This document shows, one piece after another, positions 50,642 through 59,500 of a stretch of DNA of 64,000 nucleotides. Below the pieces are notes generated by a model. That model did not search any database. It saw only the letters and a list, made by a program, of their open reading frames with translations, and had not been told where the DNA came from. Position 1 is the stretch's first letter. Every line of letters starts with the position of its first letter. The position numbers were made by a program, and so were the translations under genes. Source of the DNA: Amycolatopsis iheyensis. Lineage in GTDB: Bacteria > Actinomycetota > Actinomycetes > Mycobacteriales > Pseudonocardiaceae. The DNA lies in NCBI RefSeq assembly GCF_024703995.1, contig NZ_JAMXQV010000027.1:1-64000 (forward strand), in the 5' to 3' direction.

Positions 50642-52470
50642 GGCACCGCCTGGTAACCGTCGGCCTGCAGGCGGAACAGGCGCGCGTAGCCGCCGTCGGC
50701 TTCGAGAAGACTTTCGTGCGTGCCCAGCTCCGTGATGCGGCCCTCCTCGAGCACCGCGATCCGATCGGCGTCGCGGACCGCGCTCAGGCGGTGGGAGATC
50801 AGCAGGCTCGTGCGGCCCCGCCGGTGCTCGCGGATGCGGTCGTGGACCTCGTGTTCGGCCTCCGGGTCCAGCCCGGAGCTCGGCTCGTCGAGGATCATCA
50901 GGTCCCGGCCCTCGCGGACCAGCGAGCGGGCCAGCGCCAGGCGCTGCCACTGCCCGCCCGAAAGCACCACGCCGGTCGAGGTGCCGGAGGTGTTTTCGGA
51001 CCCGATTTCGAAGATGCGCGTGAGCGGTGTGTCGTAGCCGCGCGGCAGGGCGGCGATCCGGTCGTGCGCGCCCGCACGGGTCGCGGCCGCCACCAGCCGG
51101 GCGCGGTCGGTCATCGCCGGGAGCTCGCCGAGGCCGATGTTCTCCGCCGCCGTCATGTCGTAGTTCATGTGGTCCTGGAACACCGCGCTGATCCGCTCGC
51201 GCACCGACGCGGGCGGCAGGTCGCGCAGGTCCACGCCGTCCCAGAGGATCCGGCCGCGGGTCGGGTCGTACATGCGGCACAACAACTTCACCAGCGTGCT
51301 CTTGCCCGCGCCGTTGAGGCCGACGAGCGCGACCGTCGCGCCGTGCGGGATCGTCAGGTCCACCCCGCGCAGCACCCACGGGTGCTCGTCGCTGTAGCGG
51401 AACCACACGTCCCGCAGCTCGATCCCCTGCCGCAACGCCGGAGCCGCGGCCAGGGACCCGGTCGGCAGATCGGGTTCCGCGCGGACCACGGCGACGTAGT
51501 GCGCGAACGACAGCAGCCGGGCCTGGCCACTGGCGATCGACGACGCCAGCGTGCCCAGCGCGGCCTGCACCCCGGCGACGGCGGCCACGAACATCGACAC
51601 GTCGCCGGCGCTGAGCGAGCCGTCCCGCGCCGACGTGATCGCCCACCACAGCCCCACCCCGGCGACCGCCGCGCTCAGCGCCGTCAGCCCGCCCATGGTC
51701 CACAGCTCGCGCTCGTCCATGCGGCGCTGGGCGTCGTTGGCGCTGCGGCGCTCGTCCATCAGCCGGGCCCGCAGGAACGCGCCGATGCCGAACAACCGGA
51801 TCTCGGTCGCCGCGGGAATGCCGGTGAGCAGCTGGCTGTAGAAGAACTCGCGCCGGGTGAACCGCTCGATGCGCCACTCCACCGCGGCGCGGCGCCGGGC
51901 CAGCAGCAGCTCGGCGAGCAACGCGGGGATCGCGGCGGCCAGCACCACCCCGGTCATCGCCGGGCTCAGCACGAGCAGCGAGCCGAGGAACCCGGCCAGC
52001 GACAACGTTCCGCTGAGGACCCCGCCGACGCCGTCGACGATCTCCGGCATCCGGCCGCAGCTTTCCTGGGCCAGCCGCAACCGGTCCTGGTAGGCGGGGT
52101 TTTCGAACGTGCGCAACCCGACCTGCCGGCCCAGCGCGCCGAACAGCCCGTCGGTGGCGACGGTGCTCGCCGCGCGGCCGATCTGCGCGCGGACGTAGTG
52201 GACCACCACCGGCAACGCGGCGACGGCGAGCCCGGTGCCCACCAGCGCCACGGCGAGGCCGCCGACCGCGCCGGTGCGGTCGACGAGCCGGTCCAGGACC
52301 AGCTTCGTCAGCCAGGCGGTGGCGATCGGCGCGGTGGCCGCGGCCGCGGTCATCACCAGGAGCCCGGCCAGCCGCGCCGGGCCGGACCGCCACAGCAGCC
52401 CCGCGGCCGCCCCGGCGGCGGCACGCACCTGGTCCGCGCCGATCCGGCGATCGGGTTCGGCCACCGTCAC
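50638..52470 (-). CDS. ABC exporter (fused membrane and ATPase domains) of the peptide operon
   Basis: The 610-residue protein has a six-helix ABC exporter domain (about 20-320) and an ATPase domain: Walker A LVGLNGAGKSTLVK, signature VLSGGQWQRLALARS, Walker B DLMILDEPSSGLDPE and H-loop LLISHRLS. There is no C39 peptidase domain at the N-terminus. GTG at 52470 overlaps the thioredoxin-like stop (GTGA). It is inferred to export the Cys-rich peptide encoded first in the operon. Confidence 0.93.
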   Translation of the reverse strand: MTVAEPDRRIGADQVRAAAGAAAGLLWRSGPARLAGLLVMTAAAATAPIATAWLTKLVLDRLVDRTGAVGGLAVALVGTGLAVAALPVVVHYVRAQIGRAASTVATDGLFGALGRQVGLRTFENPAYQDRLRLAQESCGRMPEIVDGVGGVLSGTLSLAGFLGSLLVLSPAMTGVVLAAAIPALLAELLLARRRAAVEWRIERFTRREFFYSQLLTGIPAATEIRLFGIGAFLRARLMDERRSANDAQRRMDERELWTMGGLTALSAAVAGVGLWWAITSARDGSLSAGDVSMFVAAVAGVQAALGTLASSIASGQARLLSFAHYVAVVRAEPDLPTGSLAAAPALRQGIELRDVWFRYSDEHPWVLRGVDLTIPHGATVALVGLNGAGKSTLVKLLCRMYDPTRGRILWDGVDLRDLPPASVRERISAVFQDHMNYDMTAAENIGLGELPAMTDRARLVAAATRAGAHDRIAALPRGYDTPLTRIFEIGSENTSGTSTGVVLSGGQWQRLALARSLVREGRDLMILDEPSSGLDPEAEHEVHDRIREHRRGRTSLLISHRLSAVRDADRIAVLEEGRITELGTHESLLEADGGYARLFRLQADGYQAVP

Positions 52471-52964
52471 CGCCCGGCGGGGACGGGCAGCTCGCGCACC
52501 CGGCCCGCGGTCGCGACCACCCGGCCGTCGGCGACGACGTACAGCGCGGGCGTCCAGGTGTTGCGGAACGCGGCGGCGACCGGGCCGCCGTCGAGGTCGG
52601 CCGGCACGACTCGCGCGACTTCGGCGAGCGCGCGCACGGTCTCCGGGTCGTCGCCGCCGAAGACGGCGAAGACGTTGTCGCGGCCCTGTTCGCGGGCGTA
52701 GGCGAGGAAGTCCGGCAGGCTGTCGTGGCAGGCCGGGCAGTCGGCGGAGAAGAACGCGACCGTGCCGGACAGCGTCGCGGCGGTGAGCGGCTCGCCGTCG
52801 AGCGTGGTGGCGGCGAACTCGCCGACGGCCGAACCCGGGCGCAGCGCGAAGGGCGGCGCCGTGGGGGCCTGGGCGCGCATGCGGCGCAGGATCCCGACGG
52901 TCAGGAGCAGGTTCAGCAGGCACAACAGGCCGAGCAGCACCAGGGCGGCGACGACGAAGGGCAT
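52467..52964 (-). CDS. Membrane-anchored thioredoxin-like (TlpA/MauD-type) protein
   Basis: The 165-residue protein has one N-terminal membrane helix and an outward thioredoxin-fold domain with FFSADCPACHDSLPDFL (CPAC active site, about residue 76). It resembles TlpA/MauD proteins, which form or shuffle disulfides outside the membrane. The ATG at 52964 overlaps the MauE stop by one base, with AAGGAG before it. It is inferred to oxidise or proofread the six-Cys peptide together with MauE. Confidence 0.88.
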   Translation of the reverse strand: MPFVVAALVLLGLLCLLNLLLTVGILRRMRAQAPTAPPFALRPGSAVGEFAATTLDGEPLTAATLSGTVAFFSADCPACHDSLPDFLAYAREQGRDNVFAVFGGDDPETVRALAEVARVVPADLDGGPVAAAFRNTWTPALYVVADGRVVATAGRVRELPVPAGR

Positions 52965-53470
52965 CAGGAACTCCTTGCGAACACGACGGCGATGTCGTCC
53001 ATCGCGATGACGAGCACGGCCACCACCACGCCCGCGGTGACCGCGACGGCGGCCCCGGCGACGGACGGCAGGTGCTCCGGCGCGAGCGCGCCGAGGACGG
53101 CGAAGCAGGCAAGCACGGCGTTGCGGGCCAGGTGACGCGGGCCGATGGGGGTGTCGGCCGCGCCGAAGCAGCGGCACGGCGTTCGCCGCCCGCCGCGCAG
53201 CGCCGTGCCGATGGCCGCGGAGAAGGCCAGCAGCAACGCCGTCGCGAGGACGAAGCCGGCCGCCGCGGTGGCCGGCACGGCGACGAGGACCGCGATGCCC
53301 GCTTCGGCGGCCACGACGGTCACCGAAACCGGCCTGACCAGGCGCGTCGGCATCGGCGCCAGCACGGGCACCGAGCGCGCGAAGCCGCGGAAGTCCCGCA
53401 GCTTCGCCACCGACGAGGCGGCGAACACGACGGCGACCAGCGCCGCGCAGGCGGCCCGCAGGTACTCCAT
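52964..53470 (-). CDS. MauE/DoxX-like membrane protein
   Basis: The 168-residue protein has about four membrane helices and the MauE pattern: AASSVAKLRDFRGFARSV at the start and a conserved RTPCRCFG pair of cysteines between helices. In methylamine-dehydrogenase clusters MauE and MauD are needed to form the disulfides of the light chain. Here they follow a small Cys-rich peptide. The ATG at 53470 follows GGAGGGAG. Confidence 0.85.
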   Translation of the reverse strand: MEYLRAACAALVAVVFAASSVAKLRDFRGFARSVPVLAPMPTRLVRPVSVTVVAAEAGIAVLVAVPATAAAGFVLATALLLAFSAAIGTALRGGRRTPCRCFGAADTPIGPRHLARNAVLACFAVLGALAPEHLPSVAGAAVAVTAGVVVAVLVIAMDDIAVVFARSS

Positions 53471-53521
53471 GTCACTCCCTCCGTGACGGGCGGTGTCCGC
53501 GGGGGACACCGCCCGGCCGGG

Positions 53522-53689
53522 TCAGCAGGTGCTGCGGACCTTGGACCACTCGCAGCCGGTCTGCGGGCAGCAGAACCGGTACCAGTAGCCGGGGTGGCCC
53601 GCGGCGTTGCAGAAGTAGTTGCCCGCGCAGGCGGAGGCCTCGGCGGTGAGCACGATCCGCGCCAGCACGCGGTCGATCAGGCGCCCCAT
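53522..53689 (-). CDS. 55-residue six-cysteine secreted peptide precursor
   Basis: ATG at 53689 with AGGGAG six bases before it opens 55 codons. Residues 1-20 are an amphipathic leader (MGRLIDRVLARIVLTAEASA) ending in an Ala-Ser-Ala cleavage motif. Residues 21-55 contain six Cys (21, 27, 40, 41, 46, 55), two Trp and several Tyr: the middle reads HPGYWYRFCCPQTGC. The Tyr-Arg-x-Cys-Cys core recalls the methylamine-dehydrogenase light chain. It is the first gene of an operon with MauE, a CPAC thioredoxin-like protein, an ABC exporter and an S26 peptidase, so it is the likely substrate of all four. Activity (bacteriocin, signal or structural) is unknown. Confidence 0.78.
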   Translation of the reverse strand: MGRLIDRVLARIVLTAEASACAGNYFCNAAGHPGYWYRFCCPQTGCEWSKVRSTC

Positions 53690-53718
53690 GGTTTCTCCCT
53701 TCGACGGTGGATGTCCAA

Positions 53719-53749
53719 GGTGCGGAACGGCTTTCGGCGGTCCCGCACC
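53719..53749. promoter_or_regulatory. Inverted repeat before the peptide gene
   Basis: GGTGCGGAAC (53719-53728) and GTCCCGCACC (53740-53749) form an inverted repeat with one mismatch, 30-60 bases upstream of the peptide ATG. It is an operator candidate for this operon; the binder is unknown. Confidence 0.4.
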
Positions 53750-53889
53750 GGCTGCGAGCATCGCGGGCGAATGTGGTGCGGAGCAGCAATCCCGGACGAA
53801 CCCGGACGCCACCGCGCGCCCGACCGCCGGGCGGGGCGCTCGCACCAGCGGGCGCGATCGGCAGGCAGGCGCGAGCGGGCCGGGCGGAT

Positions 53890-54004
53890 GCGCCCCAATG
53901 TGGCGTTGGGTGCGCTCAACGCACCCAATGTGGCGTTCGGTGCGCTCAACGCACCCAATGTGGCGTTCGGTGCGCCCAACGCACCCAACGCCACATTGGG
54001 GCGC
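53890..54004. repeat. 30-bp minisatellite flanked by a 21-bp inverted repeat
   Basis: Units starting CCCAATGTGGCG begin at 53894, 53924 and 53954 (period 30). A fourth at 53984 is reversed. Bases 53890-53910 and 53984-54004 are perfect 21-bp inverted copies. The block lies between the NB-ARC regulator stop (54023) and the peptide gene and may also act as a terminator. The 333 bases from 53690 to 54022 contain no other gene. Confidence 0.85.
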
Positions 54005-54022
54005 TTGGGACCGGGCCGAGCG

Positions 54023-56434
54023 TTAGCCGACTGTTGTTGCCGGGGCTTCGATTCCGGTCGTTATCTCCGGGGACTCCGGGAGGTTCAGCTCGCGGTGGTG
54101 GGCACGGGCCGCGAGCCAGTGGGCGCGGGCGCGGGCCGGGTCGGCCAGGTCCGTCCATGCCCTCGCCAGGCCGATGTGCGCGCGGGCCGCCTGGTGCAGG
54201 CTGCCCAGCTCCGCCGCGATCGCCAGCGCGCACTCGTGCGTCGTCCGGGCGTCGGCCGTGCGGCCCAGCTCGGATGACACCTCCGCGAGGCACAGCAACG
54301 CTTCCAGGCGCAGGTCCCGGTCGCCCGCTTCCTCGGCGATCGCGCTCGCGCGATGAAAATGCCCGCAGGCCTCCGCGTGGTGGCCGGAGCGCCGGTGCGT
54401 GTCGCCGATGTTCAGCAGCGTTCGGCCGGTGTCCGACAGGTCGCCCGTCTCCTGGTCGATGGCCAGCGCCTTCATGTGGATCTCCAGCGCCTCCGCGAAC
54501 CAGCCCAGCCGGCCGTAGACGTAGCCGAGGTTGGTCAGCGCCGTGCGTTCGGCCGTCCGGTCGCCGATCTCGCGCGACAGCGTCAGCGCCTCGCCGACGA
54601 ACTCCGCCGCGCGCAGGAAGTCGCCGTTCCAGGAGGCGATCGCGCCCAGTGTGCCGAGCGCCCGGCACTCGCCGAAGCGGTCTTCCGCACCGCGGAAGCA
54701 GTCCAGTGCCGCTTCGACGTGCCGCGTCGCCACCTCGTAGCGGCCGACCTGGCTGTGCGTGGCCGCGAGGCTGACCAGCGCGTGCCCGCGGGCGACCGGG
54801 TCCGCGGACTCCGTCGCGCACGTGTGCAGGGCCAGCGCTTCCCGGGTGTGGCCGCCGGTCTGCAGGTACCGGAACAGGATCCGCGACAGCACCCCGGCGT
54901 GCCCCGACGAAACCCCCTGCAGGCCGGCGCCGACGAGGTTGGCGCGTTCGGCGTCCAGCCACGCGGTCGCCGTCTCCCGGTCGGTGAGCGGCGGGATCGG
55001 CGAGCCGGGGTCGGTGACGTGCGGGCGGTGGTCACGCGTGCGGGGCGCGTGGTGGTACATCGCGGTGGCCGCGGCGAACGCGTAGTAGCCGAGCAGTCGC
55101 GTCACCGCGCTCCGCCGGTCGGCGGGGGCGTCTTCGTCCTGCGCCCGCGCCATCGCGAACGCGCGGATGAGGTCGTGCAGCTCGAACCGGCCCGCCTCGC
55201 CGCGCCGCACCAGGCTCGCGGCGACGAGCCGGTCCGCGATCCGCTTCGCCTCGGGCAACGCGGTGCCGGTGAGCGCGGCGATGCCGTAGGCGTCCGAGTC
55301 CGCGCCCGGGTGCACCGCGAGCAGCCGCAACGCGCGCCGCTCCGGCTCGCCGAGCTGGTCGTAGGACAGGCTGATCGACGCGTCGACGGCGTTGTCCAGG
55401 CGCAGGTTCGCGCGCCGCTGCTCGAGCCGTTCCAGGTGGTCGGCCAAGAGCCACGAGCGGTGGTCCGGCGCGGTCATCCACAACGCGGCCAGCGACAGCG
55501 CCAGCGGCAGCCGGCCGAGCTCGGCGGTGATCCGCCGCGCCACGGCGGGCGCCTGGTCGACCCGCCTCGCACCGACCGTGCGCCGCAGGTAGGTCAGCGC
55601 TTCGTCCGGGCTCAACGCGTCGAGCCGCACGTGCGCCGCGGTCAGCCCGGTCAGCGCCATCCGGCTGGTGACGAGCACCGCCCCGCCGCGTTCGCCGGGC
55701 AGCAGGGGCCGGACCTGGTCTTCGTCGCGGGCGTTGTCGAGGACGACCAGCAGCCGCCGTCCGGCCGCTCGCTCCTGGTACACCCGGGTCTTGCCCGGCA
55801 GGTCGGCGGGCACGGCGTGGCCGGGGACGCCGAGCAGCCGCAGGAACGAGTCGAGCACCGCGGCCGGCTCCACCGGCGGCCGGCCGGGGTCGGGGTGGAA
55901 CCCGCGCAGGTTCACGAAAAGCGCGTTCTCGAACCGGCCGGTGCGCAGGAGCTGGTGGCCGGCCTGCACGGCCAGCGCGGTCTTGCCCACCCCGGCCATG
56001 CCGGCGATCACGGACACGCTCGCGGCGCCGCCCAGTGCCGCGAGCTCCGCCGCCCGCCCGGTGAAGTGCGGGACGGCTTCGGGCAGGCCGAGCTGCGCCT
56101 GCACGAAGGTCGCCGCCTCGGTGCGGCCGCGCACGACCCGCAGCACGTCCTGCCAGGCCGCGACGTACGCCGGGTCGGGGTGCAGTGCCTCGACCACGGC
56201 GAGCAGGAGATCGGTGTTGGGTCGCGCACGCCGGGTCTGGAAGCAGTCGGCGACGGTGGTGCGCGCGGTGCGCTCCCCCGGCGGCCGTCCGGCGGCGGTC
56301 CAGAGCCGGTTGACGCGCTCGGCGATCTGCGCGTACGACGGACCGCCCGCCCACGCCTTCAACAACCGCAACTGCGCGATCAGCTCGGCCAGCGACCCGG
56401 CGCGGCCGGGATCAGGCGCCTCGGTGAACCCCAT
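54023..56434 (-). CDS. NB-ARC/TPR transcriptional regulator (AfsR-like without SARP)
   Basis: The 803-residue protein has an N-terminal HTH-like region (LRLLKAWAGGPSYAQIAERVNRLW), an NB-ARC ATPase (Walker A GMAGVGKTALAVQ near residue 144, RLLVVLDNARDEDQ, LLPGERGGAVLVTSR) and a C-terminal array of TPRs (from about 540: ALVSLAATHSQVGRYEVAT, LTNLGYVYGRLGWFAEAL, LLNIGDTHRRSGHHAEA). Such proteins act as ATP-driven switches for secondary metabolism or signalling. It lies just upstream of the Cys-rich peptide operon on the same strand and is its best candidate regulator. Confidence 0.88.
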   Translation of the reverse strand: MGFTEAPDPGRAGSLAELIAQLRLLKAWAGGPSYAQIAERVNRLWTAAGRPPGERTARTTVADCFQTRRARPNTDLLLAVVEALHPDPAYVAAWQDVLRVVRGRTEAATFVQAQLGLPEAVPHFTGRAAELAALGGAASVSVIAGMAGVGKTALAVQAGHQLLRTGRFENALFVNLRGFHPDPGRPPVEPAAVLDSFLRLLGVPGHAVPADLPGKTRVYQERAAGRRLLVVLDNARDEDQVRPLLPGERGGAVLVTSRMALTGLTAAHVRLDALSPDEALTYLRRTVGARRVDQAPAVARRITAELGRLPLALSLAALWMTAPDHRSWLLADHLERLEQRRANLRLDNAVDASISLSYDQLGEPERRALRLLAVHPGADSDAYGIAALTGTALPEAKRIADRLVAASLVRRGEAGRFELHDLIRAFAMARAQDEDAPADRRSAVTRLLGYYAFAAATAMYHHAPRTRDHRPHVTDPGSPIPPLTDRETATAWLDAERANLVGAGLQGVSSGHAGVLSRILFRYLQTGGHTREALALHTCATESADPVARGHALVSLAATHSQVGRYEVATRHVEAALDCFRGAEDRFGECRALGTLGAIASWNGDFLRAAEFVGEALTLSREIGDRTAERTALTNLGYVYGRLGWFAEALEIHMKALAIDQETGDLSDTGRTLLNIGDTHRRSGHHAEACGHFHRASAIAEEAGDRDLRLEALLCLAEVSSELGRTADARTTHECALAIAAELGSLHQAARAHIGLARAWTDLADPARARAHWLAARAHHRELNLPESPEITTGIEAPATTVG

Positions 56435-56484
56435 GCCCCCATCGTGGCCGCCGCACCGGCAAAATCCCGTACAAGCCGGGAAAC

Positions 56485-56518
56485 CGGAGCCGGCCGGGCT
56501 CGCACCCGGCCGGCTCCG
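56485..56518. terminator. Hairpin after the second RHS gene
   Basis: CGGAGCCGGCCGGG (56485-56498) pairs with CCCGGCCGGCTCCG (56505-56518), 14 base pairs around CTCGCA, four bases beyond the minus-strand stop at 56522. Confidence 0.8.
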
Positions 56519-56521
56519 TGC

Positions 56522-59500
56522 TCATCGGTCGCCGCGGGCGCGGACCGGTGCGGGTACCACCGGTCCTTCGGCGCCGTCCGCCAGCAGGCGGGTGTCGACC
56601 GCGTCCACGCCCACCCGGAACGGCAGGTGCAGCACCGACCCGATCCACTCGTCCACCGCCCGCGTCCACGCCGCCGACGGCTCCGGGAGACCCAGCGGGT
56701 CCGCGGTCGCCGGCGCCGGGGCGTCCGTGTGCGGGTTCGGGGCCGGGGTCTGGCCCAGCGGGTCCGGGCCCAGGTACGTGCCCGTCTCCGGGTCGTAGTA
56801 CCGGATGCCGTCGTGGTGCAGGCCCGTTTCCTCGTCGCGGTACTGACCCGGCCGCCGCAGCGGCGTGGTCGCCCGGTCGCGGAGCCACGTGCTCCGGCCC
56901 AGCCACGTGCGCTGCTGGTACCCCGCGACCGCCCCGTCGGCCGAGACCAGCTCGGCCGGCGTGCCGGTCACGTCCGGGACCAGCGCGAGGAACTCCGGCG
57001 CTGCCGAACCGGTCTGCGTGACCTGCGCGACGGGGACGCCGTCCCGGTGCGCCCAGGTCGTGACCGTCCGGCGGTCGCCGACGACGTCCTCCTGCTCGAC
57101 GAGGACTTCGCCGTCCCACGCGTACCGCGTCTCCCGCAGCACCTCACCGTCGGCCGACTGGTGCCGCTTGCCCGTGCGGCGGCCGATCGGGTCGTAGGTG
57201 TAGTACCACTTGCTCCCGTCCGGCAGGGTCGCGGAGTACAGCCTGCTCTCCGCGTCCCAGCTGTAGCGCCAGGCGTCCTCCTCACCCGTCCGCGACACCA
57301 CGCGCCCGGAGGCGTCGTAGCTGTAGCGGACCTTCCCGGCCTGGGTGGTGAGGGTTCCGTTCAGCTCCCGGGGCCCTTGCGCGGACGTCTCGGCGCCCGG
57401 CCAGCCGGCGTGGACGAGGTTGCCGGCGGTGTCGTAGCCGTACTCCTCCGCCCAGCCTTCGCCGATGACGGCCGTGACCCGGCCCGCGGCGTCGAACCGG
57501 TACGTCCGGTCGCCGGTGAGCAGGTCCGCCACGGCCGTGACGGTCCCTTCCGGGCCGTAGGTGTACGCGCGCCGCTGGAGCTGCTGCCCCGACGCGCTGG
57601 TCAGGCCCTGGGCCACGAGCCGGCCGAGCTCGTCCCAGTCCTGCGTGAGGACGGTCCCGCCGGGTAGCTCCCGCCGGGTTTCCCGGCCCGCGGCGTCGTG
57701 GCCGAACCGCAGTTCCCGGCCGCCGGCGGTCACCGAAGCGAGCATTCCGGTGGCGTCGTAGGTCCAGGCGACGGTGGCCCCGGACGGCGTGACGCGGCTC
57801 GTGACCCGCCCGGCCGCGTCGTAGGTCTTGGTGACTTCGCGGTCGTGACACCGGTCGGTGACCACGCGGCCGAGCGCGTCGCGGACGAGGACCAGCTCCG
57901 CGTCGTCGTTCTTCGCCAGCACGAGCCGGCCCATCGGGTCGTGCTCGAACGTCGCCACCGTGCCGTCCGCGGTGTGGTACCACGACAGCTTGTTCAGCGG
58001 GCTGTAGGCGAACGACGCCTCGTGCCCGCTCGGAATCACCCGGTGCACGAGCTGGCTCGCGGCGTCGTACCAGTATTGGGTGGTGGACCCGTTGTAGTCG
58101 GTCTGCGCGCTCAGCCGGCCGGCGGAGTCGATCTCGTACCGCCACGCCATTCCCGCGTGCGTCACCGCCACGAGCCGGCGGCTGTCGTCGTACTCCAGCT
58201 CGCTGCGGGCGCCACCCGGCCACTCGACCGACACGAGCTGGTCGAACGGCCCGTAGGCGTAGGACGTGACCGCGCCGGTGGCCGACGTCCGGCGCACCAG
58301 GTTCGCTTCGCCGTCCCAGGCCCAGGCTTCGGCCGAGCCGTCCGGCCGCGTCCGGGACACCGGCAGGCCGTCGGCCGTCCACGCGTAGGTCGTCGTCCCG
58401 CCGGCCGAGCTCGTGACGCGCACGACCCGGCCCAGCCCGTCCCGCTCGTACCGGAGCGTTTCGCCGGTCGGCTTCGTGACGGCCACGGGCAACCCGGCGG
58501 CGTCGCACTCCACCGCGGTGACCGCGCCGTCGGGGGTGACCACCTCGGCGAGGTGCCCGCTGCTGTCGTAGCCGTTCTTGCGCACCGAGCCGTCGGGCGC
58601 GGTCAGTTCGGTGCGGTTGCCGGTCTTGTCGAACGCCTGCAGCCAGACGTTCCCGTCGGGCCCGGTGATCCGGACCGGGAGGTTGGCCTCGTCGACCTCG
58701 ACCCGGGTCTCGCGCTCGGCCGGGTCGATCACCGAGACGAGGTTGCCGCGCTCGTCGTAGGCGTAGCGCGTGACCTTGCCGAGGAAGTCGGCGCGCAGCG
58801 TGACGCGGCCGCGTTCGTCGTGCTCGGTCCGCGCGATCTTCCCGATCGGGTCGGTGACTTCGGCGATCCGGCCGGCCTCGGTGAGCGCCCAGATGCTGAC
58901 CGCGCCGTCAACGGTGGTCCAGCGGGTGCGGCCGGGCTCGTGGGAGAACGTGCCGAAGACGCCGCCGCCGGCGCTTTCCACGCGGACGCACCGGCCTTCG
59001 GCGTCGAAGGCGTACTGGTAGGCGCGACCGGTGCGGTCGGTCCAGCCGGTCACCCGGCGCTCGCTGTCGTAGGTGAAGCGCCGGGCCTGTCCCGACGCGT
59101 CGAAGACGGCCGACAGGTTGCCGGCGTCGTCGTATTCGTAGCGGCGCAAGAGGATGTCGTCCGCGCCGTCGCGACCGGCGACGGCGAACGCGGTGACGTG
59201 CTCACCGGTGACCGTGACCAGGACGCGATAACCACCCGAGTGGACGATGGCGGCCGGGCGGCCGGCGTCGTCGTGCTCGAAGGTGATCTCGTGCCCGGCG
59301 CGGTCGGTGACCGACACCAGCGGCAGCACGCCGTCCTCGTGGCCCGGCCGGTGGTCGAACTTCCAGGTGAGGCCACGCTGCGGATCGCTGACGACGTAGG
59401 AACCGTCCGCGTTGCGCGCCAGTGGCCGGACCGGGCCGGTCACGGGAAGGACGGCCGGGTCGCCGGCGCCGACCGGCGGCGCCCACTTGAGGGCTTCCCC

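Noticed and set aside
50162-52393. A long open frame running through the S26 peptidase gene into the ABC exporter region as one fusion protein
   Set aside because: The exporter is encoded in another frame with complete motifs and stops at 50638. The fusion's upper part is an antisense-like Arg/Gly-rich shadow; only the last 159 codons are real.
54353-57667. A 1104-codon plus-strand open frame across the NB-ARC regulator and the RHS gene
   Set aside because: It crosses two well-supported minus-strand genes and has low-complexity Arg/Gly/Ala sequence with no motif.
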